This document shows positions 54,048 through 62,453 of a stretch of 64,000 nt of DNA, piece after piece. Positions within the stretch are counted from its first letter, which is position 1. The number at the start of each line of letters is the position of its first letter. This DNA comes from DCFW01 sp963790715 (GTDB lineage Bacteria > Bacteroidota > Bacteroidia > Bacteroidales > Bacteroidaceae), in NCBI GenBank assembly GCA_963790715.1, contig CAWBPN010000016.1, positions 1 to 64,000 on the forward strand, read 5' to 3'. Under the pieces are notes generated by a model. The model made no database searches, was not told the DNA's origin, and saw only the letters and a program-made list of their open reading frames with translations. A program made the position numbers and the translations under genes.

Positions 54048-54365
54048 ATGAAAATGATAAGAGCTATTGTGCGCCCTGAGGCTGCTGATAATGTCGCAGA
54101 CGGGTTAGCCGAATCCGGATTTTATTCAATGACAAAGATGTCTGTTTTCGGACGAGGTAAAGAAAAAGGATTGACAGTCGGCAATGTCCACTATGACGAA
54201 CTTCCAAAAACGCTTATTATTGTAGTAGTAGAAGACAAATCAGTAGATGAGGTATTAAAAATTATACAGTACAAAGCTTATACCGGAAGCCAAGGTGACG
54301 GTAAGATTTTTATTTCTCCGGTTGAACGTGTCCTTACTGTGCGTACGGGATCAACAGAACTATAA
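54048..54365 (+). CDS. nifI1: PII-like nitrogenase regulator NifI1
   Basis: The 105-aa PII-family protein (MIRAIVRPEAADNVADGL, SVFGRGKEKGL, GDGKIFISPVERVLTVRTG). In anaerobes and archaea NifI1 and NifI2 together bind the dinitrogenase and switch it off when nitrogen is sufficient; 2-oxoglutarate and ATP relieve the block. The position directly between H and D genes is the diagnostic NifI arrangement. Confidence 0.9.
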   Translation: MKMIRAIVRPEAADNVADGLAESGFYSMTKMSVFGRGKEKGLTVGNVHYDELPKTLIIVVVEDKSVDEVLKIIQYKAYTGSQGDGKIFISPVERVLTVRTGSTEL

Positions 54366-54382
54366 ACAAATGACCATATTAT

Positions 54383-54754
54383 ATGAAAGAAATAATTGCC
54401 TTTATTCGTCCATGTATGATGAACGAAACAAAGAAAAAGCTTGACGAATTGGATATTCCTTCAGTAACGGCAATGCCTGTACTTGGAAGAGGACATCAAC
54501 GAGGTCTGAATCCTATTCTCAATGACATTGATGTTAGCAAAGATGTGTTAATGAAGGCTCATGTAAGTGGGATGAAGTTTGTGCCCAAACGAATGTTGGT
54601 TATTGTTGCAAAAGACGAGAATGTAGATACAATTGTTGACGCAATCGTCAAGTCGAATAGAACAGGTTACATTGGCGACGGTAAAATTTTTGTCTGCCCA
54701 ACCGACAATGCTTTACGTGTAAGGACAAATGAAAGCGGTGACATTGCCTTGTAA
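54383..54754 (+). CDS. nifI2: PII-like nitrogenase regulator NifI2
   Basis: The 123-aa second PII-like partner (KEIIAFIRPCMMNETKKKL, PVLGRGHQRGL, KRMLVIVAKDENVDTIVDAI, GDGKIFVCPTDNALRVRT). It is longer than NifI1 in the T-loop region (about 42-65), as usual for NifI2. It lies 17 bases after nifI1 and 30 before anfD. Confidence 0.9.
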   Translation: MKEIIAFIRPCMMNETKKKLDELDIPSVTAMPVLGRGHQRGLNPILNDIDVSKDVLMKAHVSGMKFVPKRMLVIVAKDENVDTIVDAIVKSNRTGYIGDGKIFVCPTDNALRVRTNESGDIAL

Positions 54755-54784
54755 CATAAACGTAAAATTTAAAAATCAAGAATT

Positions 54785-56413
54785 ATGCCATATCATGAAT
54801 TTGAGTGTAGTAAATGTATCCCTGAGCGTCTGCACCATGCAGTAGACAAGAATAAGGGTGAAGAATTAACCGATGCGCTACCTTTGGGATATTTGGGAAC
54901 CATTCCAGGATCAATTTCCGAAAGAGGATGTGCCTATTGTGGCGCAAAGCACGTGATAGGAACACCGATGAAAGATGTTATCCATCTTAGTCACGGACCT
55001 ATCGGTTGTACTTACGATACCTGGCAAACAAAACGTTATATAAGTGATGACGGTAATTTTCAGCTTAAATATACTTTCGCATCGAATATGAAGGAAAGCC
55101 ACATCGTGTTCGGTGCCGGAGGTATGTTGAAAAAAAATATTATAGAAGCATTTAAGGCATTTCCCAGCATAAAAAGAATGACCATTTACCAAACTTGCGC
55201 ATCTGCCCTTATCGGTGATGATATTGATGCTGTTGCAGCTGAGGTTATGGAAGAGATGCCTGATGTGAAAATATTCACTTGCCATTCTCCCGGATTTGCC
55301 GGACCAAGTCAATCGGGCGGCCACCACAAGATAAATCTGGCGTGGTTGTCACAGATGGTTGGTACCGGTGAACCTGAAATATGGAGTAAATATGTGATAA
55401 ACTATGTAGGGGAATATAACATTCAAGGTGATCAGGAAATGATGAGAGACTACTTCTTCCGCATGGGAATCCAGATACTATCTACGTTTACCGGCAACGG
55501 ACATTTTGATGATCTTCGTTGCATGCACCGTGCCCAATTGAATGTATTGGAGTGTGCACGGTCTGCTGAATATATTTGTGATGAGTTGAGAGTAAGATAC
55601 GGTATTCCTCGAATGGACATCGACGGTTTCGGTTTTGAAGCCACATCAGACTCTCTAATGAAAATAGGTTATTTCTTTGGAATTGAGGATAAAGCACGTC
55701 AGGTAATTGAAGAAGAGACTGCACGTTGGAAACCTGAACTTGACTGGTATGCCGCACGCCTTAAAGGTGTAAAGGTATGTCTGTGGCCAGGAGGATCAAA
55801 ATTGTGGCACTGGGCACATTCCATTCATAGTGAAATGGGCGTCGATGTCGTATCCGTATATACAAAATTCGGTCACCAGGGAGATATGGAAAAAGGTATT
55901 TCGCGCTGTGAACCCGGAGCTTTGGCAATAGACGATCCAAACGAACTTGAATCAATTGAAGCAATGTACAAGCTCAAACCGGATGTAATCTTCACAGGTA
56001 AACGTCCCGGAGAAGTGGCTAAAAAGATTCGCGTTCCATACCTCAATGCACACGGTTATCACAATGGTCCGTATAAAGGTTATGAAGGATGGGTACGTTT
56101 TGCCCGCGACATATACAATGCAGTATATTCTCCGATACATAAGTTAGCTCTTTTGGACATCAGTAAAGATGAAATTCCTACAGATAAATGTTTTGAAACT
56201 CCGCAGATGTTTTCAGATGTAAATCTTAGCGATGAAATCAAGAACTCTGCCGTATTGAGAAAATGCACAAGCAAATTTGACCCTGTTCCGGGATATAGAG
56301 CAAAAATGCAAAAGAATGAATACTTATTTCCCGATCCTGTAACCGGAGAGCTAAGAACAGTCCCATTAGAAAAACTTTTGAAAAACAAAGTTGTAGACGT
56401 TGAACAAAAATAA
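54785..56413 (+). CDS. anfD: Fe-only nitrogenase alpha subunit AnfD
   Basis: Catalytic alpha chain that holds the FeFe cofactor and reduces N2 to ammonia. The 542-aa product matches AnfD closely from the start (YHEFECSKCIPER, GSISERGCAYCGAKH, IGCTYDTWQTKRYISDDGNF). P-cluster ligands are Cys49 or Cys52, Cys75 and Cys138; cofactor ligands are Cys257 (NVLECARSAEYI) and His423 (NAHGYHNGPYKG). Classical AnfD proteins are about 520 aa; the extra about 20 residues lie at the C-terminus (after KCFETPQMFSDVNLS). The stop abuts the anfG start with no gap. Confidence 0.94.
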   Translation: MPYHEFECSKCIPERLHHAVDKNKGEELTDALPLGYLGTIPGSISERGCAYCGAKHVIGTPMKDVIHLSHGPIGCTYDTWQTKRYISDDGNFQLKYTFASNMKESHIVFGAGGMLKKNIIEAFKAFPSIKRMTIYQTCASALIGDDIDAVAAEVMEEMPDVKIFTCHSPGFAGPSQSGGHHKINLAWLSQMVGTGEPEIWSKYVINYVGEYNIQGDQEMMRDYFFRMGIQILSTFTGNGHFDDLRCMHRAQLNVLECARSAEYICDELRVRYGIPRMDIDGFGFEATSDSLMKIGYFFGIEDKARQVIEEETARWKPELDWYAARLKGVKVCLWPGGSKLWHWAHSIHSEMGVDVVSVYTKFGHQGDMEKGISRCEPGALAIDDPNELESIEAMYKLKPDVIFTGKRPGEVAKKIRVPYLNAHGYHNGPYKGYEGWVRFARDIYNAVYSPIHKLALLDISKDEIPTDKCFETPQMFSDVNLSDEIKNSAVLRKCTSKFDPVPGYRAKMQKNEYLFPDPVTGELRTVPLEKLLKNKVVDVEQK

Positions 56414-56782
56414 ATGTTTAAAGTTATGGATAAAAAAACTGCCGAAGAAAAAATGGGTCTATTGGAATCATATATTGCTAAGCACAGTCTTTGGCAATAC
56501 AATTCACGAGGCTGGGACAGAGAAATGCAAAACGAGCATATTTTGGGTAAAACCAAACAAATACTATGTGGCGAAAAAGCAAGAGAAAACGATAACTCTT
56601 CCGATAAGTATTACTGGAGCGAGGCTAGAACCTTGGTAGATGCTTTCAACAGATATTTTCCATGGTTGAAAAAAACAAGTAATGAAGATATTGCAGTAAT
56701 AATGCAAATGCTCAAGGATAAAATGGATTACACCATGATTAAAGGGTCTCTGAACAAAGAGCTTACCAAAGAGCAGTATTAA
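56414..56782 (+). CDS. anfG: Fe-only nitrogenase delta subunit AnfG
   Basis: Small subunit found only in alternative (V or Fe-only) nitrogenases. The 122-aa product carries the AnfG pattern: LLESYIAKHSLWQYNSRGWD, REMQNEHILGKTKQILCGE, YYWSEARTLVDAFNRYFPWL, and KDKMDYTMIKGSLNKELTK. Its presence rules out a Mo-only NifDK identification. The start is ATG 56414 directly after the anfD stop, or ATG 56426 (MDKKTAEEK), which better matches homologues. Confidence 0.93.
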   Translation: MFKVMDKKTAEEKMGLLESYIAKHSLWQYNSRGWDREMQNEHILGKTKQILCGEKARENDNSSDKYYWSEARTLVDAFNRYFPWLKKTSNEDIAVIMQMLKDKMDYTMIKGSLNKELTKEQY

Positions 56783-56839
56783 ATTCGAATATACGATAGT
56801 AAGAGAATTATTATGTATTTAAGGTAAAAAGATCAATTT

Positions 56840-58231
56840 ATGAGTTGTGAAATAAAAAATAAAGAACGGGTTGGAGTAATAAATCCTATATTTACTTGTC
56901 AACCGGCGGGAGCCCAATGTGCCAGTATCGGTATAAAAGATTGCATTGGGTTGGTACATGGCGGACAAGGCTGCGTAATGTTTGTTCGTCTTATCCTTTC
57001 TCAACATTTTAAAGAAAGCTTTGAATTGGCTTCTTCTTCACTACACGAAGATGCTGCCGTATTCGGTGCACTAAAGCGTGTGGAGGATGGCGTGGACGTA
57101 ATGCTGATGCGTTATCCCAATTTAAAAGTAATTCCTATTATTACAACATGCTCCACTGAAATTATCGGTGACGATGTGGATGGTGTAGTGTTGAAGTTAA
57201 ACGATAGCTTGCTAAAACAAAAATATGCTGATAGAGAGGTTTATCTCATTCCTATTCATACACCGAGTTTTGTTGGAAGTATCATTAGCGGATATGACAT
57301 CGCCGTAAAAGACTTTGTCTCTTATTTTGCAAAAAAAGAAGAACAAAAGAATGGGAAAATTAACCTGATAACAGGTTGGGTTAACCCCGGTGATGTAACA
57401 GAGCTTAAATCCTTATTGAAAGAAATGGATATAGATGCAACGGTACTTTTTGAAATTGAATCGTTCGATTCACCGCTTATGCCTTCCGGCAATCACATTT
57501 CTCACGGCGAAACCACAGTAGAGGATTTAAAAAGTACTGCAAATGCCATCGGCACCATTGCTCTAAATAAATATGAAGGAGGACAAGCAGCCGAATATTT
57601 GGAAAAAGAATTTGATATTCCTGCAGTTATCGGGCCTACTCCGATAGGAATACGCAATACCGACACCTTCTTGCAAAATCTGAAAAAGATGACAGGTAAA
57701 CCTATTCCCGAGTCATTGGTAGTAAAGAGAGGAATAGCATTAGATGCAATTACCGACGTTACACACATGTTTCTTGCCGGTAAAAAAGTTGCGATATACG
57801 GAAATCCCGACATGGTAATAGGTTTGGCTGAGTTCTGCCTTGATATGGAAATGGAACCTGTACTTCTGTTGTTAGGTGACGACAATACAAGGTATGTACG
57901 TGATCCTCGCCTCTTGGCAATGAAAGAAAAAGTCAATTTTGACATGGAAGTGGTCACCAACGCCGATTTATGGGAGTTAGAAGACCGCATCAAAAACAAA
58001 GGTCTTGAACTGGATTTAATTATGGGGCATTCCAAAGGAAGATTTATATCTATAGAATATAATATTCCTATGGTAAGAGTAGGGTTTCCTGTTTATGACC
58101 GTGCCGGAAAATACCGTCATCCTATTTTGGGCTATGACGGAGCTATCTGGCTTGCCGAAGAAATCGCAAACACCTTGTTCACCGATATGGAATATAAGCA
58201 TAATAAAGAATGGGTTTTGAATGTGTGGTAA
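56840..58231 (+). CDS. anfK: Fe-only nitrogenase beta subunit AnfK
   Basis: The beta chain that shares the P-cluster with AnfD. The 463-aa product is shorter than Mo-type NifK, as expected for AnfK. P-cluster ligands are Cys20 (NPIFTCQPAGAQ), Cys45 (VHGGQGCVMF) and Cys104 (ITTCSTEIIGDD). The C-terminus holds VGFPVYDRAGKYRHPILGY. A 57-base gap after anfG is the longest in the operon. Confidence 0.94.
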   Translation: MSCEIKNKERVGVINPIFTCQPAGAQCASIGIKDCIGLVHGGQGCVMFVRLILSQHFKESFELASSSLHEDAAVFGALKRVEDGVDVMLMRYPNLKVIPIITTCSTEIIGDDVDGVVLKLNDSLLKQKYADREVYLIPIHTPSFVGSIISGYDIAVKDFVSYFAKKEEQKNGKINLITGWVNPGDVTELKSLLKEMDIDATVLFEIESFDSPLMPSGNHISHGETTVEDLKSTANAIGTIALNKYEGGQAAEYLEKEFDIPAVIGPTPIGIRNTDTFLQNLKKMTGKPIPESLVVKRGIALDAITDVTHMFLAGKKVAIYGNPDMVIGLAEFCLDMEMEPVLLLLGDDNTRYVRDPRLLAMKEKVNFDMEVVTNADLWELEDRIKNKGLELDLIMGHSKGRFISIEYNIPMVRVGFPVYDRAGKYRHPILGYDGAIWLAEEIANTLFTDMEYKHNKEWVLNVW

Positions 58232-58248
58232 CTTTAATATAGGACATC

Positions 58249-58692
58249 ATGAGGAATACGGAATACGATTATGGAGTAGAATCTTTGTTCGAAAATGATT
58301 ACCGTGATGCAAAAGCTTACCATTGGCGCGCATTGCAGTTTGAAAAATGTGGTGAAGCCTTCAGCATAGTCTTCAACGTAGCCTCTGTTGCCCTTGAAAG
58401 GTATCTGGTGGCTTTGTGTGAACTTTATGGTGAAGAGCCGAGGAATCACAATTTCATCACCCTGATGATGACGGTGGAGCAATTGATAAAAGTTCCGCCG
58501 GAATTAAGCAAAGAAGTAAAATCTTTAGATATAATATTCGGGATTTGTTTTCTTGACGAATATCATCACGGCACACCTTTGGAATCGGATGCGAAGAGAA
58601 CTTTACGCATGTGCGAAGATGTGAAAAAACTTTTTGATCCTCGAAAAATATCATCTATAAAGAATGCTTTGAAGAGTGTGGAAAGCTATTAA
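58249..58692 (+). CDS. HEPN-like protein in the anf operon
   Basis: The 147-aa all-helical protein. The middle (EAFSIVFNVASVALERYLVAL, then NHNFITLMMTVEQL) follows the HEPN pattern of paired helices with an N-x-F/H segment, but the RNase RX4-6H motif of toxin HEPN proteins is not evident (nearest EPRNHNF). No MNT nucleotidyltransferase partner is adjacent. Its place, 17 bases after anfK and 19 before the PNPOx-like gene, shows co-expression with nitrogenase. It might correspond to AnfR by position; I cannot establish that. Confidence 0.6.
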   Translation: MRNTEYDYGVESLFENDYRDAKAYHWRALQFEKCGEAFSIVFNVASVALERYLVALCELYGEEPRNHNFITLMMTVEQLIKVPPELSKEVKSLDIIFGICFLDEYHHGTPLESDAKRTLRMCEDVKKLFDPRKISSIKNALKSVESY

Positions 58693-58711
58693 TAATTAAA
58701 AGAAAAAGATT

Positions 58712-59206
58712 ATGGAAAAAGGAACAGTAACACCTCCATTCGGTGCTATGCGGCGCAAAGAACGTGAAATAACGAGTCCGCTGGAAATTGAAGAGATAAT
58801 CAATACCGGTAAAGTGATGCATTTGGCTCTTTGCGACAACAATATGCCTTTTTTGGTTCCGGTGTTTTACACATATCTCAATAAATACATTTACTTTCAT
58901 TCAGCAAAAGCAGGTACAAAAATAGACATAATGAAAAAAAACAATAATGTCTGTTTTGAAATTTCTCTTGATAACGGAATTGTGGAAAGCGATTCGGCCT
59001 GCGATTTCGAAGCTAAACACAGAACGGTGATAGGGTTTGGAAAAGCTGAATTTGTGGAAGACGAAAAAGAAAAAATTGCAGCATTGGATGGCATAGTAGC
59101 ACAATTCACTGATAAAAAGTTTGAATATCCCAAGGGAAACGTAAATGCTGCAGCGGTTATCCGCATCGGCATCGTTTCCGTTAAGGGTAAGAAACACGGT
59201 TTATAA
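58712..59206 (+). CDS. pyridoxamine 5'-phosphate oxidase-like flavin protein
   Basis: The 164-aa split-barrel flavin-binding (PNPOx-like/NimA-type) protein: MRRKEREITSPLEIEEII, MHLALCDNNMPFLVPVFY, YIYFHSAKAGTKIDIMKK, NNVCFEISLDN. Proteins of this type bind FMN, F420 or heme and may reduce oxidants. Being between anfK and anfO it could protect the oxygen-sensitive enzyme or supply electrons, which is inference from position; related oxidase-type accessory genes are known next to anf genes in some proteobacteria. Confidence 0.8.
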   Translation: MEKGTVTPPFGAMRRKEREITSPLEIEEIINTGKVMHLALCDNNMPFLVPVFYTYLNKYIYFHSAKAGTKIDIMKKNNNVCFEISLDNGIVESDSACDFEAKHRTVIGFGKAEFVEDEKEKIAALDGIVAQFTDKKFEYPKGNVNAAAVIRIGIVSVKGKKHGL

Positions 59207-59231
59207 TCACATATCATGAAACGGAAAATAA

Positions 59232-59870
59232 ATGAGAATAGCAGCGTTTGTCGATACCGAAGGAAATACACAATCATTCAATACGTCCGGAATTGTTCAG
59301 ATATATGAAAATGTCGGGAATACCAAATGGGATTGTGTAGGTGAAGTTCCTTTCTACATCAAGGAAGGAATGAATTTGGCTGAGATTCGTAAAAGTATCT
59401 ATGCCATGGTTTCTCAATTAGGAAATTGCAGAATACTTATTGCCCGGCATTGTATGGGAATATTCAATGCCATTTTTGATGAAGAACTGCATATTCGTGT
59501 TTTTTTACTCGAGGGTTCTCCGATACAATTCCTTGATCAAGTGTGGGAACGCGTAAGATTCGATGCCCTTGAAGCTATAAAAATTGCAGAACAACGAAAG
59601 CAAACAGAAGATAATATTGAACCTGTGATGACTCAAATTGAAGGATGCTATAAAATCAATTTGGTGAAAGTTCAGGAAGATCATGCATCAATGAACTCTA
59701 AAGATATTCTGTTACCGTTTTTTGAGAAAAAGAAATTTGTAGAATTGGAAATTATTTGTCTTCACACTCCTAAATGGATAGAAAGAGAACTGGTTGATTT
59801 GAACTATATCGTCAAAACCGAAATTAGAAAAGACGGATTCTGCCATGCTTTTGTATATCAGGGGAAATAA
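59232..59870 (+). CDS. anfO: Fe-only nitrogenase accessory protein AnfO
   Basis: The 212-aa protein of the AnfO family, found with Fe-only nitrogenase genes. The N-terminal half is diagnostic: RIAAFVDTEGNTQSF, YENVGNTKWDCVGEVPFYI, LAEIRKSIYAMVSQLGNCRI, then a VFLLEGSPIQFLDQVWERV. Its molecular role is poorly defined; in Azotobacter it supports Fe-only nitrogenase activity. It lies 25 bases after the PNPOx-like gene and 29 before nifB. Confidence 0.88.
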   Translation: MRIAAFVDTEGNTQSFNTSGIVQIYENVGNTKWDCVGEVPFYIKEGMNLAEIRKSIYAMVSQLGNCRILIARHCMGIFNAIFDEELHIRVFLLEGSPIQFLDQVWERVRFDALEAIKIAEQRKQTEDNIEPVMTQIEGCYKINLVKVQEDHASMNSKDILLPFFEKKKFVELEIICLHTPKWIERELVDLNYIVKTEIRKDGFCHAFVYQGK

Positions 59871-59899
59871 AGGGATAACTATTTTAAATTAAAACGAAA

Positions 59900-61159
59900 A
59901 TGAAGGATTTATCATTACATCCGTGTTTCAATGAAGAAATGAGACACAAGCAAGCGCGTATTCATTTACCTGTTGCGCCACATTGTAACATACAGTGTAA
60001 TTATTGTAACCGCAAGTATGATTGTTGTAATGAAAGCAGACCCGGCGTTACAAGTTCTGTGCTTGAGCCGTTGCAAGCTTTTAATTACTTCATAGATTTG
60101 AAACAAAGACTTGACAATTTAAGTGTTGTCGGAATAGCCGGACCGGGAGATCCTTTTGCCAATCCTGAAGAAACATTGTCTACAATAGAACTCATTTCAA
60201 GCGAGTATCCCGAAATGCTTTTATGTCTATCAAGCAACGGGCTTAACCTGGCACCTTATATCGACCGTATTACCAAGTTAAATGTATCTCACGTCACCGT
60301 TACAATTAATTCATTAAACCCTGAAACATTAACTAAAATATACTCGTGGGTACGCGACGGCAACAGGATATACAAGGGGCTTGATGCTGCAAAGCTGTTG
60401 CTGGGCAGGCAATTAGATGCCATCGTCAAACTGAAAGAAAAAGGCATGATTGTAAAAGTGAATACTGTTGTAATACCCGGCGTAAACGACAATGATATTG
60501 AAGCTTTGGCTAAAAAGGTTTCGGAACTGGGAGCAGACACGATGAATTGCATACCGCTTTATCCAACAGCCGGAACGCCATTCGAAACCTTCCAGGAACC
60601 ATCAAAGGAAATAATGGTTAGAATAAAAACACAGATATCAAAATATATAAAACCAATGAACCATTGTGCACGCTGCCGCGCCGATGCAGCAGGACTGTTG
60701 GGGCATGATTTGAAAGAAAGCACAGCTTTACTTAAGGAATATGCCTCACGTCCCAGTCACGATACATCCGAGCGTCCTTATGTGGCAGTAGCAACCGGTG
60801 ACGGATTATTGGTAAACTTGCATCTTGGTGAAGCGGATAGTTTATACATTTATAAGCAAAGCCCGAAAGGATATAAATTTATTGAACAGCGACATACTCC
60901 ACCCAATGGTACGGGTGACCAACGTTGGGTGAATCTGGCACGTACCCTGCACGATTGCCGTGCGGTTTTAGTAAGCGCATTGGGAGATAATCCGAGAGTT
61001 ATTTTAGAAAGTTGCAGCATACACGTAGTGCAAATGACAGGATTGATAGATGATGGCCTTGAAGGCATTTACGAACATCGTCCCATTAGAAGCATCACAC
61101 GACAAGAAGCAATGGGCTGCCATGGTAAATGCAGCGGTAGTTGCGAAGGATGCGCTTAA
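59900..61159 (+). CDS. nifB: nitrogenase cofactor biosynthesis protein NifB
   Basis: Radical-SAM enzyme that fuses two 4Fe-4S clusters with a carbide to make NifB-co, the 8Fe core of every nitrogenase cofactor. The 419-aa product has LHPCFNEEMRHKQAR, the SAM cluster motif HCNIQCNYCNRKYDC (Cys29, Cys33, Cys36), GIAGPGDPFANPEETL, and the two extra-cluster cysteines in HCARCRADAAG. Residues about 295-400 are a fused NifX/NafY-like domain (YVAVATGDGLLVNLHLGEA). It ends in an unusual Cys-rich tail (CHGKCSGSCEGCA). Confidence 0.95.
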   Translation: MKDLSLHPCFNEEMRHKQARIHLPVAPHCNIQCNYCNRKYDCCNESRPGVTSSVLEPLQAFNYFIDLKQRLDNLSVVGIAGPGDPFANPEETLSTIELISSEYPEMLLCLSSNGLNLAPYIDRITKLNVSHVTVTINSLNPETLTKIYSWVRDGNRIYKGLDAAKLLLGRQLDAIVKLKEKGMIVKVNTVVIPGVNDNDIEALAKKVSELGADTMNCIPLYPTAGTPFETFQEPSKEIMVRIKTQISKYIKPMNHCARCRADAAGLLGHDLKESTALLKEYASRPSHDTSERPYVAVATGDGLLVNLHLGEADSLYIYKQSPKGYKFIEQRHTPPNGTGDQRWVNLARTLHDCRAVLVSALGDNPRVILESCSIHVVQMTGLIDDGLEGIYEHRPIRSITRQEAMGCHGKCSGSCEGCA

Positions 61160-61169
61160 AAATATATAA

Positions 61170-62294
61170 ATGATGAAAATTACACATAAACCATATTTTA
61201 TTGACACCACACTTCGTGATGGTGAACAAGCACCGGGGTTGGCTTTTTCAATTCTTCATAAATTGTCTTTTTGTAAATTGATGGATGAAACCGGAATACC
61301 AGAATTAGAAGTAGGTATTCCGGCGGTGGGAGAGGAAGAAATGAGAGATCTACTAATAATCGCCGCACAAGGTTTCCATTTCAAACGTTTGGCCTGGTGC
61401 AGGGCAAACGAAAGTGACATCCGTGCAGCCTCTCACAGTAAATGCAATGGAATACACATTTCATTCCCGGTTTCACCTATCTTGCAAAAAGCTATGAATA
61501 AAAACGAACAATGGGTTATGGAGAATTTGCAAAAAATCATTCCTGTAGCTCTTTCCGAATTCGAATATGTTACGGTGGGAGCACAAGATGCAGGACGTGC
61601 CGACGAACAATTCATGAAAGACTTTACAGCCGAAGCATCATCGTTATGTGCCAAGCGCATACGATTGGCCGATACAGTGGGTATACTGAATCCTTTCAGC
61701 ACAAGCAAACTGGTAAGGACTGTACATAATGCCGCACCCGGCATGCAAATAGAAATACATGCGCACAATGATTTAGGCATGGCTGTTGCCAACACTCTGG
61801 CAGCTTACATAGCCGGAGCAGAATGTCTGAGCGTAACCGTAAACGGATTGGGAGAACGTGCAGGAAATGCAGCACTTGAAGAAGTGGCAATGGCGTTGAA
61901 ATTATCGTTGAACGTCGACCCTGAAATTGACACGACCCGCATAAAAGAACTTTCACAAGTGGTCTCAACAATGTCACAAAGAATTTTGCCGGTCGATAAA
62001 CCGATAACCGGAGATAATGCTCTTCGCCACGAAAGCGGTATACACGTAGATTGCCTTATAAAAAACCGCAATACATATCAATTATTTCCTGCTTCGATGA
62101 TCGGAACAAACGAATCCGAATTTGTTTATGGTATGCACAGCGGTCGTTCGGCAGTGAATTACTTTTTTGCCCAACACAATATTTGGCTGACTGATGCGGA
62201 AAGCATAGATATTCTTAACGCATTGAAATTCAAAGCGAACAAACTTGGCAGGGCTCTCCGCGATAACGAATTAATCATGTTATATAAAAAATGA
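61170..62294 (+). CDS. nifV: homocitrate synthase NifV
   Basis: Condenses acetyl-CoA and 2-oxoglutarate to R-homocitrate, the organic ligand of the nitrogenase cofactor. The 374-aa DRE-TIM metallolyase has DTTLRDGEQAPGLAF, GIPAVGEEEMRD, and the metal-ligand EIHAHNDLGMAVANT, followed by NGLGERAGNAALEEVAMAL. Its length lacks the leucine-sensing domain of isopropylmalate synthase, which with the nifB neighbour (10 bases) supports NifV over LeuA. It is the last gene of the apparent operon. Confidence 0.93.
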   Translation: MMKITHKPYFIDTTLRDGEQAPGLAFSILHKLSFCKLMDETGIPELEVGIPAVGEEEMRDLLIIAAQGFHFKRLAWCRANESDIRAASHSKCNGIHISFPVSPILQKAMNKNEQWVMENLQKIIPVALSEFEYVTVGAQDAGRADEQFMKDFTAEASSLCAKRIRLADTVGILNPFSTSKLVRTVHNAAPGMQIEIHAHNDLGMAVANTLAAYIAGAECLSVTVNGLGERAGNAALEEVAMALKLSLNVDPEIDTTRIKELSQVVSTMSQRILPVDKPITGDNALRHESGIHVDCLIKNRNTYQLFPASMIGTNESEFVYGMHSGRSAVNYFFAQHNIWLTDAESIDILNALKFKANKLGRALRDNELIMLYKK

Positions 62295-62369
62295 CATGTC
62301 TTTTTAAGTTTTTATATCCAAAAGCATAATTTATTTCCAAATTTATATACTAAATGTTGTAAATATTAT

Positions 62370-62377
62370 TATATTTG
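62370..62377 (+). promoter_or_regulatory. -7 element upstream of nifA-like gene
   Basis: TATATTTG fits TAnnTTTG, 76 bases before the ATG. No sigma-54 GG-N10-GC element was seen here, suggesting the activator is expressed from a housekeeping promoter. Confidence 0.4.
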
Positions 62378-62453
62378 CAACAGATTGTTGTGGATATAGG
62401 TTTCAATAGGTATTAGTAGTAAAAAGTATAGGATAAGTATCCGGGGAGGGTGT

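Noticed and set aside
57502..58035. 177-codon open frame antisense to anfK
   Set aside because: It is a shadow frame of a strongly conserved gene and is not supported by composition.
53195..58231. Reading the cluster as a standard Mo-nitrogenase nifHDK operon with nifI1/nifI2
   Set aside because: The gene between the alpha and beta subunits is a clear AnfG delta subunit, the alpha subunit matches AnfD rather than NifD from the first residues, and AnfO follows; Mo-nitrogenases lack these.
54785..58231. Vanadium nitrogenase (vnfDGK)
   Set aside because: AnfD-like sequence and length and the presence of AnfO favour Fe-only, and no vnfEN-type genes are visible; a tree would be the final test.
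62295..62453. Sigma-54 autoregulatory promoter in front of the nifA-like gene
   Set aside because: No GG-N10-GC pair with acceptable flanks was found; a housekeeping -7 element is present instead.
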